NCBI GenBank assembly: GCA_014804795.1
Contig: JAAUZC010000048.1
Location: forward strand, 1 to 64,000
Origin: Lachnospiraceae bacterium
GTDB lineage: Bacteria > Bacillota > Clostridia > Lachnospirales > Lachnospiraceae
DNA length: 64,000 nt
Direction of reading: 5' to 3'
Shown: piece after piece, positions 35,214-43,748 of the stretch
Numbering within the stretch: the stretch's first letter is position 1
Layout of the letters: every line of letters starts with the position of its first letter
Notes under the pieces: generated by a model
Told to the model about the DNA's origin: nothing
What the model saw: only the letters and a program-made list of their open reading frames with translations
Databases searched by the model: none
Translations under genes and position numbers: made by a program

Positions 35214-35972
35214 CTATATTTCTATATCACTGGCTTTGGATGCCAATACATAAGAAACCCCAAAGATAATAAGTGAAATTGTTGCCGCCAAATGCCCTGC
35301 CGTCGTAGTGAATAAAGCTTCCAACAGATCCCCGCCCATGAAAGACATTGCTACAACAATAACAATCGGCATTACCAGCATCATATTTGTCTCAGATTTA
35401 GCGGATGTGATCGTCGTCTGAATCTCCTGTTCAATTTCAATCTTATCGCCAATGATTTCCTGCGTCTGCACTAAAATGTCACCAAACCTGTCGCTTTTCC
35501 CCTCTATAACAGAATAAATCGTGGCAAAACTGTGGATATCTTCTAATCCGCTGCGCATTGCAAAATCTTCAAATAATGTTTTCAGCTCTATGCCGCCTTT
35601 TTCATATTGGAGAATGATATTTTCCACTTCTTTTACAATATCCGCTTTTCCGTTATATGATATCTTTAAATCTTTCAGAGCAGATTTTACGGCCTGCGCT
35701 TCCACATTTCCTGCCCTTACAGCAACACTCATGGATTCCATAAAATCCCTGAACTGCAGTCTCAGTTCTTTCTGCCTTTTTTTAATGGTGGTCTCCGCAT
35801 ACATCTTTTCCAGATAAATTCCGCCTGCCAGACCGATCACCACTGAAAGCAGAATCATGTGGTAAAACAGATAAGCTATTACAGCAATCAATGTACTGCT
35901 CACTATATAGGCCAAAATATGTTCTACCTTTTTCATATTACATTTACAGTAAACGGGCATATTCGGATTCAT
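35214..35972 (-). CDS. tadB: TadB-like platform protein (type II secretion F domain)
   Basis: 252 residues. Two N-terminal helices (16-50), a cytosolic T2SSF domain (60-180: LRLQFRDFMESMSVAVRAG, EGKSDRFGDILVQTQEIIG) and two C-terminal helices (195-245). It overlaps the tadA stop by four bases (ATGA), so ATPase and platform are translationally coupled. Partner of TadC. Confidence 0.9.
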   Translation of the reverse strand: MNPNMPVYCKCNMKKVEHILAYIVSSTLIAVIAYLFYHMILLSVVIGLAGGIYLEKMYAETTIKKRQKELRLQFRDFMESMSVAVRAGNVEAQAVKSALKDLKISYNGKADIVKEVENIILQYEKGGIELKTLFEDFAMRSGLEDIHSFATIYSVIEGKSDRFGDILVQTQEIIGDKIEIEQEIQTTITSAKSETNMMLVMPIVIVVAMSFMGGDLLEALFTTTAGHLAATISLIIFGVSYVLASKASDIEI

Positions 35973-37255
35973 ATCTTTTCATCCTCCAGATAATCATAGA
36001 TGCCGCTGCTGATAAATTTATCAGGATGTTCCATTTTGTTTTTTGTTCTTTCCAGTACACCGGAAACTTTCTGCAGTGTCGTGTGTTCATCTTCCCTGAA
36101 TTGAAACAGCGGATTCAACCGTATTTTTCCGTTTTCCAACGCCGCAACTTCCGTAATCTCCATTGTTTTTCTGGAACTGTCACGCATCCGCGACAAATGA
36201 ACGATGATATCCACGGCTGATGCAATCTGCTGCCTGATTGCCTCAAGCGGCAGGCCGCCCGCACCACTGAGTACCATCGTTTCCAAACGGCTCAGCATAT
36301 CTTCTGCCGAATTAGCATGACCGGTAGAGAGGGAACCGTCATGACCAGTATTCATCGCCTGCAGCATATCCAACGCTTCCGCTCCTCTCACCTCACCGAC
36401 TACAATTCTCTCCGGTCTCATACGAAGAGAAGATTTGATCAGATCCCGCATGGAAATCTCTCCCGCACCGGCCGAATTAGCATTTCTTGTCTCAAGCCGC
36501 ACCAGATTAGGGAGATTCCGAATCTGTAGTTCCGCCGAGTCTTCTATCGTTATAACTCTTTCTGTTTTGGGAATATAATTAGATAGTGCATTCAAAAATG
36601 TTGTCTTTCCGGAACCAGTTCCTCCGCTGATGAAAATGTTGTACTTTGCCCTGACCAGCTTTTCCAGAAAAACAGCAGCCTCCGGAGTGATCGATCCATA
36701 ATTGATCAGCTTCTGAATGGTCATACCTTCCTCAGGGAATCTCCTTATCGTTACAATAGGACCGTTTAACGCGATCGGATCAAGTACCACATTGACTCGG
36801 GAACCATCTGCCAGTCTTGTATCTACAATAGGATTGCTCTCGTTTACCGAACGCCCCATATCCTGTACAAATTTTGTGATAATATTCCTCAGCTTTTCCT
36901 GACTCTCAAACTTATCTCTGATCTGCTCCAGTTTTCCGTCGCGCTCCACAAAAATACAGTCATAGCCATTGATCATGACTTCTGTAATACTCTTATCTGC
37001 AATAATCTTCCCTAAAATCCCCAATCCTCTGATAGATTCAAACACAGTATCTGCAAGACTTCTCTTTGACCGAAAAGAAAGGGATGAATAATAGGAGGCC
37101 GCTTCCGGATCTGCTGTTTCCGCCTGCCTGATCCGAAACTCCTGCATTTCTTCTATTCGTTCTCTTAACTTATCATCAGATAATTCCGAATAACTCGGAT
37201 TCCGGCTGACCAGTTCCCGAATTTTTCCTGTCTCTTCTGTAAAAAAATCCCGCAT
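35969..37255 (-). CDS. tadA: TadA/CpaF-family secretion ATPase
   Basis: 428 residues from the ATG behind GGGCGGAG (a longer start 14 codons upstream, at 37297, is possible). The N-terminal domain contains SITEVMINGYDCIFVERDG. The ATPase core has Walker A GGTGSGKTT (211-219), the Asp box (VITIEDSAELQ), Walker B-like RIVVGEVRGAEALDMLQAMNTGHDGS and the His-box STGHANSAEDMLSRLE. It powers extension, and probably retraction, of Flp pili. It lies between tadZ and tadB. Confidence 0.95.
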   Translation of the reverse strand: MRDFFTEETGKIRELVSRNPSYSELSDDKLRERIEEMQEFRIRQAETADPEAASYYSSLSFRSKRSLADTVFESIRGLGILGKIIADKSITEVMINGYDCIFVERDGKLEQIRDKFESQEKLRNIITKFVQDMGRSVNESNPIVDTRLADGSRVNVVLDPIALNGPIVTIRRFPEEGMTIQKLINYGSITPEAAVFLEKLVRAKYNIFISGGTGSGKTTFLNALSNYIPKTERVITIEDSAELQIRNLPNLVRLETRNANSAGAGEISMRDLIKSSLRMRPERIVVGEVRGAEALDMLQAMNTGHDGSLSTGHANSAEDMLSRLETMVLSGAGGLPLEAIRQQIASAVDIIVHLSRMRDSSRKTMEITEVAALENGKIRLNPLFQFREDEHTTLQKVSGVLERTKNKMEHPDKFISSGIYDYLEDEKI

Positions 37256-37302
37256 GATATTATCTCCGCCCTGTTTTACTGTTTGATTTGTCATCATTCC
37301 GG

Positions 37303-38346
37303 CTATAAGAGTGCTTTTACAAAATCGCCTGCTGCACTTCCTGCCAGCATCGTGATAAGCTGAGCCGCATCCGGATTCTGTACCGGATTAATTCTTCCAA
37401 TCAGGGGAATCTGTGTTGCAGTTGTATTCACTCTGCCTGTATCAAAATTCAGAAGTCTGCTCATCTTTCTTCCGTACTCCTGCATGATATGTGTCTGCCG
37501 GAAAAAGGTCTCAAGTTTTTTTGATGCCATCGCATCCTGTTTTTCAATGACAACTATCCGGTCTGCAACTTCAAAAACTTTTATCGCTTTCTCATCCATC
37601 GAAATTCCCATATCGATTACAAGAAAATCAAACAGTCCTGTTTCAAAAATCGAACGAATAAGTTCTGCTATTTCCTCTGGTTTCAGCTCATAGATATCAT
37701 TTGGTGTATCAAAATGATTCAAATAAAAAAGATTTTCTGCCTTTGTCCGCAAAAGTCCCTCCAATTTCATGGTAAAATTGATACTGGTTCCCAGACAGCT
37801 CAGCATCTCCGACATTCCTTTTCCCTCTGCCTGTCCAAGATAACAGTCTTCCGATGCAATATCTTCCAGATTGATGTAAAATGTTTTGTACCCTGTCATT
37901 GCCAGTCTGGCTGCGGCAGTAAGCGCCATAGTTGTCTTTCCTGCCCCACCCGCCGGTGAATAGAATGCAACTGTTTTTGCTTTTTTTCCATCCGACAAAA
38001 TACCGATATCTCCGCATTTTTCTGCATAAAGTTCCAGAATTTTCTTATAAATCCCGCTGATTCTCTGATATTTTTTTATCTTAGGAAAATTTTTGCATTC
38101 CTCAGGAATACTTCCTGTTTCATCCAACAGCATGATTCCCAGAGGGATCTTTCCAAGTGACATCTGTCCCTCATAAATAGATACATCGAAAAGAATCACA
38201 TCAAAATTCTTTTCCAACAGAGCCTTTTCCAGGCTTTTCTTATCTGTATAAACAGAAAAACTCAGATTATCGTACTCTTCCAATACATTTATTAATCTGT
38301 TTAAATATTCCTCATTACTATCCGCTATTGCCAGTCTGATGTTCAT
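37303..38346 (-). CDS. tadZ: TadZ/CpaE-like ParA-family ATPase
   Basis: 347 residues. An N-terminal receiver-like domain (1-110: IRLAIADSNEEYLNRLINVL, DVILFDVS) precedes a MinD/ParA ATPase: deviant Walker A SPAGGAGKTTMALTAAARLA, switch-like FYINLEDIAS, and FLVIDMGISMDEKAI with a late DRIVVIEKQD. TadZ positions the secretion apparatus at the pole or on the membrane. First gene of the block, behind a strong promoter and an AGGAG site. Confidence 0.88.
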   Translation of the reverse strand: MNIRLAIADSNEEYLNRLINVLEEYDNLSFSVYTDKKSLEKALLEKNFDVILFDVSIYEGQMSLGKIPLGIMLLDETGSIPEECKNFPKIKKYQRISGIYKKILELYAEKCGDIGILSDGKKAKTVAFYSPAGGAGKTTMALTAAARLAMTGYKTFYINLEDIASEDCYLGQAEGKGMSEMLSCLGTSINFTMKLEGLLRTKAENLFYLNHFDTPNDIYELKPEEIAELIRSIFETGLFDFLVIDMGISMDEKAIKVFEVADRIVVIEKQDAMASKKLETFFRQTHIMQEYGRKMSRLLNFDTGRVNTTATQIPLIGRINPVQNPDAAQLITMLAGSAAGDFVKALL

Positions 38347-38392
38347 TTAGTTTTCTCCTGTAAATCGACATCTTATGCATTCTTTTTCATTT

Positions 38393-38421
38393 ATAATATC
38401 ATTCAAATTAAATCATTTCAA
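38393..38421 (-). promoter_or_regulatory. Promoter of the Tad block
   Basis: Minus strand: -35 TTGAAA (38416-38421), 17-bp spacer, -10 TATTAT (38393-38398), about 50 bases before tadZ. No terminator-like hairpin is seen between here and 15.6 kb, so this promoter may drive the whole 23-kb unit. Confidence 0.7.
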
Positions 38422-38520
38422 GTATTTTTATCTCCATTAGCGATATTTATCATCTTTCGGATTATTTCAATAACTTTGCTAATACTTTAAAATGAGTTAT
38501 AAAATATGGAGGATTTTGTT

Positions 38521-38889
38521 TTGACAAGCATAAAAATGGAAATCGGCAAACGCATTCGAAATTTTAGAATCTCTAACAACCTGACCCAGGCACAGTTGGC
38601 TGAAAGCTTAGATATCTCTACCAATTTTGTTTCTGAAGTGGAGACCGGAAAAAAAAATATTTCATTGGAAATATTATGCCGTTTATGTCAATCCTATAAT
38701 CTTTCCGCAGACTATATCCTATTGGGAAAAGACTGCTCTTCTTCCTCGCAGCATACACTATCCGAATATCTGTTTTCGTTGCCCGCCGACGATATTCCAA
38801 CAATCATCGAGTATCTCGAAGCTTCTATGAAGTTAAAAAAACTGGAAGAAGAGAAAAAATTGAAAAATACCATATCACAGCTCAGATAA
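38521..38889 (+). CDS. XRE-family transcriptional regulator, divergent from tad
   Basis: 122 residues. Starts at TTG eight bases after GGAGG; the ATG at 38506 lies inside that ribosome site and is not used. A classic helix-turn-helix (EIGKRIRNFRISNNLTQAQL, ESLDISTNFVSEVETGKKN) fills the first 65 residues, followed by a hydrophobic then Lys/Glu-rich helical tail (MKLKKLEEEKKLKNTISQ) for dimerisation. It shares its 5' region with tadZ, so control of the Tad block is a natural guess but unproven. Confidence 0.85.
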   Translation: MTSIKMEIGKRIRNFRISNNLTQAQLAESLDISTNFVSEVETGKKNISLEILCRLCQSYNLSADYILLGKDCSSSSQHTLSEYLFSLPADDIPTIIEYLEASMKLKKLEEEKKLKNTISQLR

Positions 38890-39181
38890 ACAAACAGAAA
38901 TAAACACACTTATTTATCTATTCATTTATTGATCAATATAATAAATATCAAACTTCTTGCTATTTTATACTCTTTCTGCTATACTGAATCTGTGAAAAAC
39001 AATTCGGACAAGCACTCTGCTATGTCTCATTTATCAGGCGTTTCGCCACAGCTATTCGCTGATTTTTACAAATTGTAACTAATTTATTTTATGACGACCG
39101 AAATGAACTTTCTCAATAGTATATATCGTAATATTTCTTATTATTTCGCCCACCATGCAACAAAGTACAGGGAGGATTTTT

Positions 39182-40105
39182 ATGCCAGAACAAATGATTA
39201 CCGCCGACAGGCTGTGGGATGAAATTCTCAAAGCCATCGTCTATGTCATGCCAAAACAACTGTTTCCACTCATCCAAGAAGTCTACGGAAAAGAATATCC
39301 GCCGGACACTCCGGTCAGACTCCTTAACACAGAACATTCCAACTATCTGGATCATCCGGGAATTTCACTTTCATCCAATCTGATGGATATAGCCCTTCTA
39401 ATTGCAGATACGGACTATTATCACATTGAGTGTCAGATGCACAATGACAAAGTAATGGTCATCCGCATGATCTCTTATGATCTGCACTATGCCATCGAGC
39501 ACTGTGTATCTAAAGACCACTTGACTGATGAAATGATCATTCGCTTTCCACATTCTTTTATTCTTTATCCTGATCAGAACAGCAATATCCCGAACTTCCT
39601 TTCATGTCGTATTATTTTTCAGGACGGCAGTGAACATCTTTATCAGATTCCAACTGTCAAAGTCCAGTCTTACTCTTTGGAAGAAATCCATGAAAAACAT
39701 TTAAATCTGTTTATTCCTTATCTGCTGCTCCGGTTAAAGCCCTCTCTCACTTCAAAAAAACATCCGCTTACCAAAAAGGAATTGACAGCCTTTCTGGAAA
39801 ATATTATAGTTATATTACAAGAAGATTTAACTAATGGATATTTAACACAGCAGGAATGCAATGACTATATTAATCTTTTATCCCGGGCATCCGAGCGTAT
39901 ATTTTACCATCACCCAAACTACCACAAGGAGGTAGAGCGTATGACGAAACCGTTGATTTATCTTCCCAGCATGCAACTCAGGGATCTGGAGGCTGCTCTT
40001 GCGGAAAGTAAGGCTGCTTTAGAGGAAAGTAAAGCTGTTCTAGCAGAAAAAGATTCCGAGATTGCCATGCTCCGTGCAAAGCTTGCCGCTTTGACCGGGC
40101 AATAG
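39182..40105 (+). CDS. Rpn/PD-(D/E)XK-like protein with C-terminal coiled coil
   Basis: 307 residues, start behind GGGAGG (a longer frame from 39155 lacks a site). The segment SSNLMDIALLIADTDYYHIECQMHNDK has the Asp...Glu-x-Gln pattern of Rpn/transposase-associated PD-(D/E)XK nucleases, a family common in Lachnospiraceae. The last about 45 residues form an Ala/Glu coiled coil with a seven-residue near-repeat (LEAALAESKAALEESKAVLA). No transposase or terminal repeats are near. Role unclear; Rpn proteins promote recombination or act in phage defence. Confidence 0.65.
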   Translation: MPEQMITADRLWDEILKAIVYVMPKQLFPLIQEVYGKEYPPDTPVRLLNTEHSNYLDHPGISLSSNLMDIALLIADTDYYHIECQMHNDKVMVIRMISYDLHYAIEHCVSKDHLTDEMIIRFPHSFILYPDQNSNIPNFLSCRIIFQDGSEHLYQIPTVKVQSYSLEEIHEKHLNLFIPYLLLRLKPSLTSKKHPLTKKELTAFLENIIVILQEDLTNGYLTQQECNDYINLLSRASERIFYHHPNYHKEVERMTKPLIYLPSMQLRDLEAALAESKAALEESKAVLAEKDSEIAMLRAKLAALTGQ

Positions 40106-40155
40106 GCAGCCCTCTTATACCAAATACAAAATTTCAAAAATAAAGTGAGGTTTCC

Positions 40156-41337
40156 ATGCAATACAGAAAAAACAAATCAGGAGAAGATATTTCTCTGTTA
40201 GGCTACGGCTGCATGCGTTTCACCAGAAAGGAAAACGGCATTGATCTTGATAAAGCGGAAAAAGAAATCCGTCTTGCAGTAGATGGCGGCGTAAATTACT
40301 TCGATACAGCCTATATCTATCCGGGAAGTGAAGCTGCTATCGGTGAAATCTTTCACCGCATCGGCTGCCGGGATAAAATTCAGATTGCCACAAAGCTCCC
40401 CCATTATCTGATTAAATCCATGGACGGCATCGAAAAAATATTTGAGGAAGAATGTAAACGTCTCCGGACGGACTACATCGACTACTATCTGATGCATATG
40501 CTGACCGATGTGGAATCCTGGGAAAAACTGAAAAAACTGGGCATCGAGCAGTGGATCAAGGAAAAGAAACATTCCGGGAAGATTCGGCATATCGGCTTTT
40601 CCTACCATGGTCATACAGATATGTTCTGCAAACTGATTGACGCCTACGACTGGGACTTTACCCAGATTCAGTATAATTATATGGATGAACATTCCCAGGC
40701 CGGAAGACGCGGCCTGCAGTATGCCGCAAAAAAAGGCATCCCTGTTATTATTATGGAGGGACTTCGCGGCGGAAAACTGGTAGATATGCTGCCGGAAAAC
40801 GCTAAGAAGCTGATTGCGAACCATGAACCCAAGCGCAGCGCCGCAGAGTGGGCGTTCCGTTGGCTTTACAGCCAGCCTGAAGTGACCTGTGTCTTGTCCG
40901 GCATGAATTCCGAAGAAATGGTAAAAGAAAATCTGAAGATTGCAGACGAAACGAAAGCCGGAGATTTTACAGAAGATGATTTTGCTTTGATCGAAGAAGT
41001 AAAAAAAGAGATTCAAAAAACCGTGAAAGTGGGCTGCACCGGCTGCGGTTACTGTATGCCCTGCCCAAGCGGCGTTGATATTCCGGAAACGTTCCGCTGT
41101 TATAATAATTACTATGCCGAAGGGAAACGCGCCGCAAAAAGCGAATATATGCAGTGCACTATTTTCCGGAAACAACCGAGCAATGCTTCTCGCTGCATTG
41201 CCTGCGGAAAATGCGAAATGCACTGTCCGCAGCAGATTCCCATACGAAAGGAATTGAAAGAAGCCTCCTCCAAACTGGAAGGGATAACATTTTCCATTGC
41301 CAAAAAAGCCATTCAATTGTTCAGGCTTTGGGGATAG
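40156..41337 (+). CDS. Aldo/keto reductase with ferredoxin-type 4Fe-4S domain
   Basis: 393 residues. Aldo/keto reductase barrel (1-290): LLGYGCMRF, DGGVNYFDTAYIYPGSE (catalytic Asp and Tyr), the lysine in IATKLPHY, then RHIGFSYHGH. The C-terminal 100 residues hold two clustered Cys motifs (CTGCGYCMPCPSGVDIP and CIACGKCEMHCPQQIPI) for 4Fe-4S clusters, as in the ferredoxin-containing AKRs of Clostridia. These are probably NADPH or ferredoxin-linked oxidoreductases of unknown substrate. Ends in a strong terminator shared with the NYN gene. Confidence 0.92.
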   Translation: MQYRKNKSGEDISLLGYGCMRFTRKENGIDLDKAEKEIRLAVDGGVNYFDTAYIYPGSEAAIGEIFHRIGCRDKIQIATKLPHYLIKSMDGIEKIFEEECKRLRTDYIDYYLMHMLTDVESWEKLKKLGIEQWIKEKKHSGKIRHIGFSYHGHTDMFCKLIDAYDWDFTQIQYNYMDEHSQAGRRGLQYAAKKGIPVIIMEGLRGGKLVDMLPENAKKLIANHEPKRSAAEWAFRWLYSQPEVTCVLSGMNSEEMVKENLKIADETKAGDFTEDDFALIEEVKKEIQKTVKVGCTGCGYCMPCPSGVDIPETFRCYNNYYAEGKRAAKSEYMQCTIFRKQPSNASRCIACGKCEMHCPQQIPIRKELKEASSKLEGITFSIAKKAIQLFRLWG

Positions 41338-41353
41338 AATTTCTCTACGCTGC

Positions 41354-41387
41354 AAAACAGGAACGGTTTTACTCCCGTTCCTGTTTT
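41354..41387. terminator. Bidirectional terminator between AKR and NYN genes
   Basis: Perfect 13-bp stem AAAACAGGAACGG/CCGTTCCTGTTTT (41354-41366 with 41375-41387), with T tract on plus (CTGTTTTTT) and A-rich flank for minus. It overlaps the last codons and stop of the NYN gene. Confidence 0.85.
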
Positions 41388-42310
41388 TTCTCCTGCAGCA
41401 TTACGCTGTTATTATTGACTTCCAATCCGCGTATTCTTCGCAGGAAACTGGAAATCCTGCTGTAGCCATAAGACTTTAATTCAAAATTCGGGTGGCGTTT
41501 TCCGATCTCGTCATTGATAATAGAGAGATTATCGATCGTACCACCATTCTCCCGTATCATCTCCTTAATTTCAAGTTCCAGATTATTCTGGGAAACCTTT
41601 TCCTGCTCTTTCAAATAAGTCTTTTTCTTCTCTCTCACTACCTCATACTGAGGCATCTCCTCTTTCACAAAAACACTGAGTTTCGCATAGCCGTAATTTC
41701 GCACATCAAAATCCGTATATCTCTCACTGATTCTCTGTCCGACATAACCGAGATCCAACGGTTTTCCGCCATTCTCCGTAAACAATGCCGCAATCGCTTT
41801 TTTCACTGCTTCTATGCTGGTCACATTTTCCAGTGCATTGTGGTCGAAATTATTTTCCTCATTTTTATCATCGATCAGATTTAAATAGATGAATTTATTA
41901 CAGGATCGTGTCAGTGCAGCAGGCGTTTTGGACTCTCCCATGCCGAGCACATATTTTTTTTCCTCCCGCAGCCGCATGGCAAGCCTTGTAAAGTCACTGT
42001 CGCTGGTTACCAGACAAAATCCGTCAACCTTATCTTTATATAAAAGATCCATGGCATCAATCACCATCGCCATATCTGTCGCATTCTTTCCCGATGTATA
42101 GGAAAACTGCTGGATCGGCGTAATGGAATACTCAAGAAGCACTCCTTCCGACCAGCCGTTGCCCTTCGACCAGTTTCCATAAATTCTTCTGCAGGAAGCA
42201 AAACCGTACTTTTCCAGTTCATCAAAAATGGTAGAAGCATATTTTGAGCTGATATTATCCGAATCTATGAGTACCGCAAACTCTAACTTGTTTTGAATCA
42301 ATTCTTCCAT
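41369..42310 (-). CDS. NYN-domain RNase-like protein with two LOTUS (OST-HTH) domains
   Basis: 313 residues. The NYN/LabA-type PIN-like nuclease domain (1-145) has the acidic residues D16/D18 (FAVLIDSDNIS), GKNATDMAMVIDAMDLL and FCLVTSDSDFTRLA. Two OST-HTH/LOTUS domains follow: about 165-240 (SIEAVKKAIAALFTENGGKP, YGYAKLSVFVKE) and about 248-305 (IKEMIRENGGTIDNLSIIND, YGYSRISSFLRR). NYN-LOTUS proteins bind and may cleave RNA, including structured G-rich RNA. Preceded by the 14-base pre-RBS motif and GAGAGG. Confidence 0.88.
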   Translation of the reverse strand: MEELIQNKLEFAVLIDSDNISSKYASTIFDELEKYGFASCRRIYGNWSKGNGWSEGVLLEYSITPIQQFSYTSGKNATDMAMVIDAMDLLYKDKVDGFCLVTSDSDFTRLAMRLREEKKYVLGMGESKTPAALTRSCNKFIYLNLIDDKNEENNFDHNALENVTSIEAVKKAIAALFTENGGKPLDLGYVGQRISERYTDFDVRNYGYAKLSVFVKEEMPQYEVVREKKKTYLKEQEKVSQNNLELEIKEMIRENGGTIDNLSIINDEIGKRHPNFELKSYGYSRISSFLRRIRGLEVNNNSVMLQEKKQERE

Positions 42311-42321
42311 AAGGATCCTCT

Positions 42322-42335
42322 CTATTCCAGTACCG
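42322..42335 (-). repeat. Copy of CGGNACTRRAATAG pre-RBS motif
   Basis: Minus strand reads CGGTACTGGAATAG, immediately before the GAGAGG site of the NYN-LOTUS gene. Confidence 0.6.
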
Positions 42336-42460
42336 CATCAAGCATATTTTTAACTTGTTACATTATACCCGTTTAAATCCAAATACTCAAGGGTATCACA
42401 ATAATTTTTATTTATAAACTGCAACATAAACTCCAACTGCAAAACCGTCTGGAAAACCTT

Positions 42461-42490
42461 TTGCGCTTATGCTATGATAAAACGTATGAT
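42461..42490 (+). promoter_or_regulatory. Candidate promoter of the O-acylation pair
   Basis: TTGCGC (42461-42466), 18-bp spacer, TATGAT (42485-42490). It lies about 130 bases before the AlgJ/DltD-like start, in the 311-base gap after the NYN gene. The rest of the gap shows no gene. Confidence 0.5.
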
Positions 42491-42621
42491 AGAAATGTAA
42501 CTGAATGTATATACTACATATTATCAATTTACCGGATCCATCCTGCAAATACTGTACCCGTCCAACCCGCAAGAGGACACATGACAGTTTACAGACTGCA
42601 GAAAAGGTTAAAAATAGTATT

Positions 42622-43734
42622 ATGTCAACCGATATATTGAAAAATTCTGAACATAAACTTTATAAGCGCTGGACTTTCGGCACTCTGTCGGTTATGGCAG
42701 CTGCCTTTATTCTGACAGCTTTCATAACTGTCTATAGGGATCCTTTTTTCCATTACCATGCGCCGCTGCCAGAGTACAACTATCCTCAAAAAGTATACCC
42801 TGATAACAATGAACGCTATTTAAATGACGGCATCTCCAGAAATTTTTCTTATGATGGCATCATTACCGGCACTTCCATGACAGAAAACTTTAAGACTTCC
42901 GAGGCGGATGAATTGTTTGATGCAAACTTTATTAAAGTTTCCTACGCCGGCGCAAAATATAAAGAAATAAATGATAATCTGAAGCGGGCTTATGAGGAAG
43001 ATAAGGAAATCAAATATATCATCCGGGGCTTAGACTGCAATGATCTGATCCTTGATAAGAATGCCCTGGATGAAACCTTTGATTATCCCACCTATCTGTA
43101 TAATAACAATCCTTTTGATGATGTCAGCTATGTGCTGAATAAATCTGTACTGTTTGAAGAAACCCTACAGGTTACAAAAGCAAAAGACGGGAACGGCAGT
43201 TCCGTTCATTTTGATACTTATGGAAACTGGTATACCTTTTACGAGACAAAATTCGGTGCCCCATATGTTCTCGCCACCTACCAGCTGCGAAAAGACCAGA
43301 CCTCTCCCATCTCATTGACCGAAGAAGAAAAGCAGATTCTGTCGGAAAATCTCCGCCAAAATGTTACGGAACTTGCAGCCGCACACCCTGAAACTGCCTT
43401 TTATCTTTTCTTTCCGCCCTATAGTATCTGTTACTGGGATCTTTTAAACAATACCGGTCAGATCGACCAGCATATTGAGGCGGAAAAACTTGCTATCGAA
43501 GAACTTTTGCAATATCCCAATATTAAACTGTATTCGTTTTACGATGACTTTGAGCTTGTCTGTAATCTCGATCATTACAAAGACTATATGCACTATGGGG
43601 AATCCATCAACTCTTTGATCCTGAAACGGATCAAAAAGGAAGAGAATCTTCTGACGCAGGACAATTATAAGCGATATCTCAAAAAGATAGAGGATTTTTA
43701 TCATTCTTATGACTATGATTCTCTGCACTCCTGA
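42622..43734 (+). CDS. AlgJ/DltD-like SGNH-type partner of an MBOAT acyltransferase
   Basis: 370 residues from the ATG at 42622 (an in-frame ATG at 42505 would add 39 residues with a membrane-unlikely, Arg/Pro-rich start). N-terminal membrane helix (22-42), then an extracytoplasmic SGNH-like domain: GIITGTSMTENFKTSEADE carries the block-I serine (GTS), RGLDCNDLILD and a late DHYKDYMHYGESIN with the Asp/His pair. This is the usual companion of AlgI/DltB-type MBOATs and hydrolyses or transfers O-acyl groups on surface glycans. It ends 15 bases before the MBOAT gene. Confidence 0.75.
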   Translation: MSTDILKNSEHKLYKRWTFGTLSVMAAAFILTAFITVYRDPFFHYHAPLPEYNYPQKVYPDNNERYLNDGISRNFSYDGIITGTSMTENFKTSEADELFDANFIKVSYAGAKYKEINDNLKRAYEEDKEIKYIIRGLDCNDLILDKNALDETFDYPTYLYNNNPFDDVSYVLNKSVLFEETLQVTKAKDGNGSSVHFDTYGNWYTFYETKFGAPYVLATYQLRKDQTSPISLTEEEKQILSENLRQNVTELAAAHPETAFYLFFPPYSICYWDLLNNTGQIDQHIEAEKLAIEELLQYPNIKLYSFYDDFELVCNLDHYKDYMHYGESINSLILKRIKKEENLLTQDNYKRYLKKIEDFYHSYDYDSLHS

Positions 43735-43748
43735 CAGAAAGGGAACTT

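Noticed and set aside
15625-38421. Reading the kinase/PP2C/FHA trio as a type VI secretion system
   Set aside because: No VipA/B, Hcp, VgrG or TssJLM gene is present; the surrounding genes are Tad pilus genes.
39182-40105. Rpn-like gene as part of an insertion sequence
   Set aside because: No transposase motif, terminal inverted repeats or target duplication could be seen around it.
40198-41355. Long minus-strand frame (385 codons) over the aldo/keto reductase
   Set aside because: Cys/Phe-rich antisense translation with no ribosome site. The plus-strand protein has clear family motifs and Fe-S cysteines.
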